From the NCBI RefSeq assembly GCF_000423125.1, contig NZ_AUHJ01000005.1, positions 1 through 64,000 on the forward strand: DNA of 64,000 nt, given 5' to 3'. The position numbers and the translations under genes were made by a program. The number at the start of each line of letters is the position of its first letter. Position 1 is the first letter of the stretch. The DNA comes from Haliea salexigens DSM 19537. GTDB taxonomy: Bacteria; Pseudomonadota; Gammaproteobacteria; Pseudomonadales; Halieaceae. The notes under the pieces were generated by a model. It ran no database searches, was not told where the DNA came from, and saw only the letters and a list, made by a program, of their open reading frames with translations. This document shows positions 61,826 through 64,000 of this stretch, one piece after another.

Positions 61826-63259
61826 ATGGCCGGGCTGACACTGTACGACAAACTCTGGCGCAATCATCTGGTAGAGCAGCGCGAGGACGGCTCTGCCCTG
61901 ATCTATATCGATCGTCACCTTATTCATGAAGTGACCTCACCGCAGGCCTTTGAAGGGCTGCGCCTGGCCGGGCGCAAGCCCTGGCGGCTGGATGCCAACC
62001 TCGCGGTGCCGGACCACAATGTGCCGACCTCACGGGAGGAGCGTGCCGGCGGGATTGCCGGTATTCGCGACCAGGTGTCGCGTTTGCAGGTGCAGACACT
62101 TGACGACAACTGCCGCGACTTTGACATTGTAGAGATACCCATCAACGACGTGCGCCAGGGCATTGTGCATGTGGTGGGACCGGAGCAGGGCGCAACCCTG
62201 CCGGGCATGACAATCGTTTGCGGCGACTCGCATACCTCCACCCACGGTGCGCTGGGAGCCCTGGCGCACGGCATCGGCACCTCGGAAGTCGAGCACGTAC
62301 TCGCCACGCAGTGCCTGATTCAGCAGAAAATGAAAAACCTGCTGGTACGTGTTGACGGCGCGCTGCCAGCGGGCGTGACCGCCAAGGATGTCGCGCTGGC
62401 GATTATCGGTCGCATTGGTACGGCAGGCGGCACCGGCTACGCCATCGAGTTCGCCGGCGAAGTGATTCGCGGTCTCAGCATGGAAGGCCGCATGACGCTG
62501 TGCAACATGTCTATCGAGGCGGGCGCCCGCATGGGCATGATCGCCGTGGACCAGACCACGCTCGACTACGTGAAGGGCCGAACCTACTCCCCCAGCGGTG
62601 CGCTCTGGGATGCGGCGCAGGCCGCATGGGCTGACCTGCACAGCGATGCCGACGCGGTGTTCGACAAAGTGGTGACACTGCGCGGGGAAGACATTGTGCC
62701 GCAAGTGACCTGGGGCAATTCACCGGAGATGGTGCTGCCTGTTGATGGCCATGTGCCGGACCCGCAAGGCATGGACAACGCGACACAGCGCAGCGCCGCG
62801 CAGCGCGCCATTGAGTACATGGGGCTGACGCCGGGCATGGCGATTACGGATATCCACCTTGATCGCGTGTTTATCGGCTCCTGCACCAACTCGCGTATTG
62901 AAGACCTGCGTGCGGCGGCCGCGGTGGTGCGCGGGCGGCAGGTGGCTTCCAGTATCAAGCAGGCGTTGGTTGTGCCCGGCTCCGGCCAGGTGAAGGCACA
63001 GGCCGAGGCCGAAGGCCTGCACGAGATATTTCTCGCGGCGGGCATGGAGTGGCGCGAGCCGGGTTGCTCGATGTGCCTGGCGATGAATGCGGACAAGCTG
63101 GGGGCGGGGGAGCACTGTGCCTCCACCTCCAACCGCAATTTTGAGGGGCGTCAGGGGATTGGCGGGCGCACGCACCTGGTCAGTCCGGCGATGGCGGCGG
63201 CTGCCGCCATCGCCGGGCATTTCGTTGACGTTCGCACCTTGCAGGAGTCCACACAATGA
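61826..63259 (+). CDS. leuC: 3-isopropylmalate dehydratase large subunit
   Basis: A 477-residue aconitase-family enzyme of leucine synthesis that isomerises 2- to 3-isopropylmalate with LeuD. The 4Fe-4S cysteines are in [20 protein letters not shown] and in [20 protein letters not shown]. Other motifs are [39 protein letters not shown] and [20 protein letters not shown]. The ATG at 61826 is used; the longer frame from a TTG at 61790 is not supported. It overlaps leuD by four bases (ATGA). Confidence 0.97.
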   Translation: MAGLTLYDKLWRNHLVEQREDGSALIYIDRHLIHEVTSPQAFEGLRLAGRKPWRLDANLAVPDHNVPTSREERAGGIAGIRDQVSRLQVQTLDDNCRDFDIVEIPINDVRQGIVHVVGPEQGATLPGMTIVCGDSHTSTHGALGALAHGIGTSEVEHVLATQCLIQQKMKNLLVRVDGALPAGVTAKDVALAIIGRIGTAGGTGYAIEFAGEVIRGLSMEGRMTLCNMSIEAGARMGMIAVDQTTLDYVKGRTYSPSGALWDAAQAAWADLHSDADAVFDKVVTLRGEDIVPQVTWGNSPEMVLPVDGHVPDPQGMDNATQRSAAQRAIEYMGLTPGMAITDIHLDRVFIGSCTNSRIEDLRAAAAVVRGRQVASSIKQALVVPGSGQVKAQAEAEGLHEIFLAAGMEWREPGCSMCLAMNADKLGAGEHCASTSNRNFEGRQGIGGRTHLVSPAMAAAAAIAGHFVDVRTLQESTQ

Positions 63260-63915
63260 AAAGTTTCACCGTGCTGGAGGGGCTGGTCGCGCCAATGGAT
63301 CGCGCCAATGTCGATACCGACATGATCATCCCCAAGCAGTTTCTCAAGTCGATCAAGCGCAGCGGTTTCGGGCCCAACCTGTTCGACGAAATGCGCTACC
63401 TCGATGAGGGGCAGCCGGGTGAGGATTGCAGCAACCGGCCCCTGAACCCTGATTTCCCCCTGAACCAGCCCCGCTATCATGGCGCGACAGTGCTTTTGGC
63501 GCGGGAAAACTTCGGCTGTGGCTCCAGCCGCGAGCACGCGCCCTGGGCGCTTGAGGATTACGGCTTTCGGTGCATCATTGCCCCCAGCTTTGCCGACATC
63601 TTCTACAACAACTGTTTCAAGAACGGCATTCTCCCGGTGGTTTTGCCCGCTGCAACGGTTGAGCAGCTGTTCACGGCGCTTTATGCACAAGCGGGGTATC
63701 GCCTGGAGATCGACCTGGCTGCTCAGGAGGTGCGCACGCCCGCAGGCGAAGTGCTGGGTTTTGAGGTGGATGTCGCGCGCAAGCAGTGCCTGCTGAAGGG
63801 GCTGGACGACATCGGCGTGACGCTGGAAAGCGCTGCGCATATTCACAAGTTTGAGAATCGCTGGCGGGAGCAGTCCCCCTGGTTGTTCAATGTGATTGGT
63901 AAAGGACAGGGCTGA
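63256..63915 (+). CDS. leuD: 3-isopropylmalate dehydratase small subunit
   Basis: A 219-residue swivelling subunit of isopropylmalate isomerase. Family segments are [40 protein letters not shown] and [20 protein letters not shown]. Length fits the proteobacterial LeuD. It is coupled to leuC by the ATGA overlap and precedes leuB by one base, so leuCDB form one operon. Confidence 0.97.
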   Translation: MKSFTVLEGLVAPMDRANVDTDMIIPKQFLKSIKRSGFGPNLFDEMRYLDEGQPGEDCSNRPLNPDFPLNQPRYHGATVLLARENFGCGSSREHAPWALEDYGFRCIIAPSFADIFYNNCFKNGILPVVLPAATVEQLFTALYAQAGYRLEIDLAAQEVRTPAGEVLGFEVDVARKQCLLKGLDDIGVTLESAAHIHKFENRWREQSPWLFNVIGKGQG

Positions 63916-63916
63916 G

Positions 63917-64000
63917 ATGAGTAAACGTATTCTGGTTTTACCCGGTGATTACATCGGTCCGGAAATCATGGCCGAGGCGGTGCAGGTGCTGGAAACGGTG
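63917..64000 (+). CDS. leuB: 3-isopropylmalate dehydrogenase, N-terminal fragment cut by window edge
   Basis: The first 28 codons of a protein beginning [20 protein letters not shown], in the position of leuB right after leuD. The family loop is normally GDGIGPEI; here the second glycine is tyrosine (GDYIGPEI). The rest lies outside the window, so function cannot be confirmed in full, but the context makes leuB very likely. Confidence 0.88.
   Translation, partial: MSKRILVLPGDYIGPEIMAEAVQVLETV

Overview
The window is GC-rich and densely coded, with many overlapping or nearly overlapping genes. The gene set points to a marine or aquatic gammaproteobacterium: TamA/TamB, an OprI-type murein lipoprotein, PutA, RlmKL, leuCDB beside a LysR gene, and repeated luciferase-like monooxygenase, CaiB and acyl-CoA dehydrogenase modules. 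A Halieaceae/Cellvibrionales-like organism is my best guess; this is inference from content, not from a marker gene.

Layout. 1-1200: end of an IS481-family insertion sequence cut by the window edge and inserted in the 3' end of a flavin-dependent monooxygenase gene. 1180-5578: a catabolic operon of two luciferase-like monooxygenases and a tandem CaiB CoA-transferase. 5858-18286: a surface polysaccharide island with UDP-xylose synthase, flippase, GT2, WecG-type transferase, WbaP-type initiating transferase, two sulfotransferases and two orphan multi-pass or membrane-anchored proteins; it suggests a sulfated, possibly xylose-containing polymer. 18454-28735: alpha/beta hydrolase, PlsC, a PLP amino-acid decarboxylase, dienelactone hydrolase, maleylacetoacetate isomerase, a thiolase-like protein without the usual nucleophile, then a thiolase plus multifunctional beta-oxidation operon behind two palindromes.

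28813-31619: an OprI-type lipoprotein surrounded by three L,D-transpeptidases, a cell-envelope tethering neighbourhood. 31657-36041: PutA (without the N-terminal DNA-binding domain) divergent from an Lrp-type regulator. 36033-38785: short asparaginase domain, two-domain polyphosphate kinase 2 protein, methyltransferase. 38803-44963: tamA-tamB and an OmpA-domain lipoprotein. 45081-49924: YdjM-like membrane protein, class V aminotransferase and pyruvate phosphate dikinase. 50069-54607: two more luciferase-like monooxygenases and two acyl-CoA dehydrogenases. 54678-59542: two coupled lipoproteins of unknown function, an XRE regulator and rlmKL.

59543-59862 is the only gene-free stretch over 300 bases. 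It carries an AT-rich block followed by two perfect DnaA boxes in an exact inverted repeat, the most striking non-coding signal here. The window ends with a flavodoxin-like protein, a thioesterase, a LysR regulator and leuCD with the start of leuB. No tRNA, rRNA, CRISPR array or prophage was recognised.
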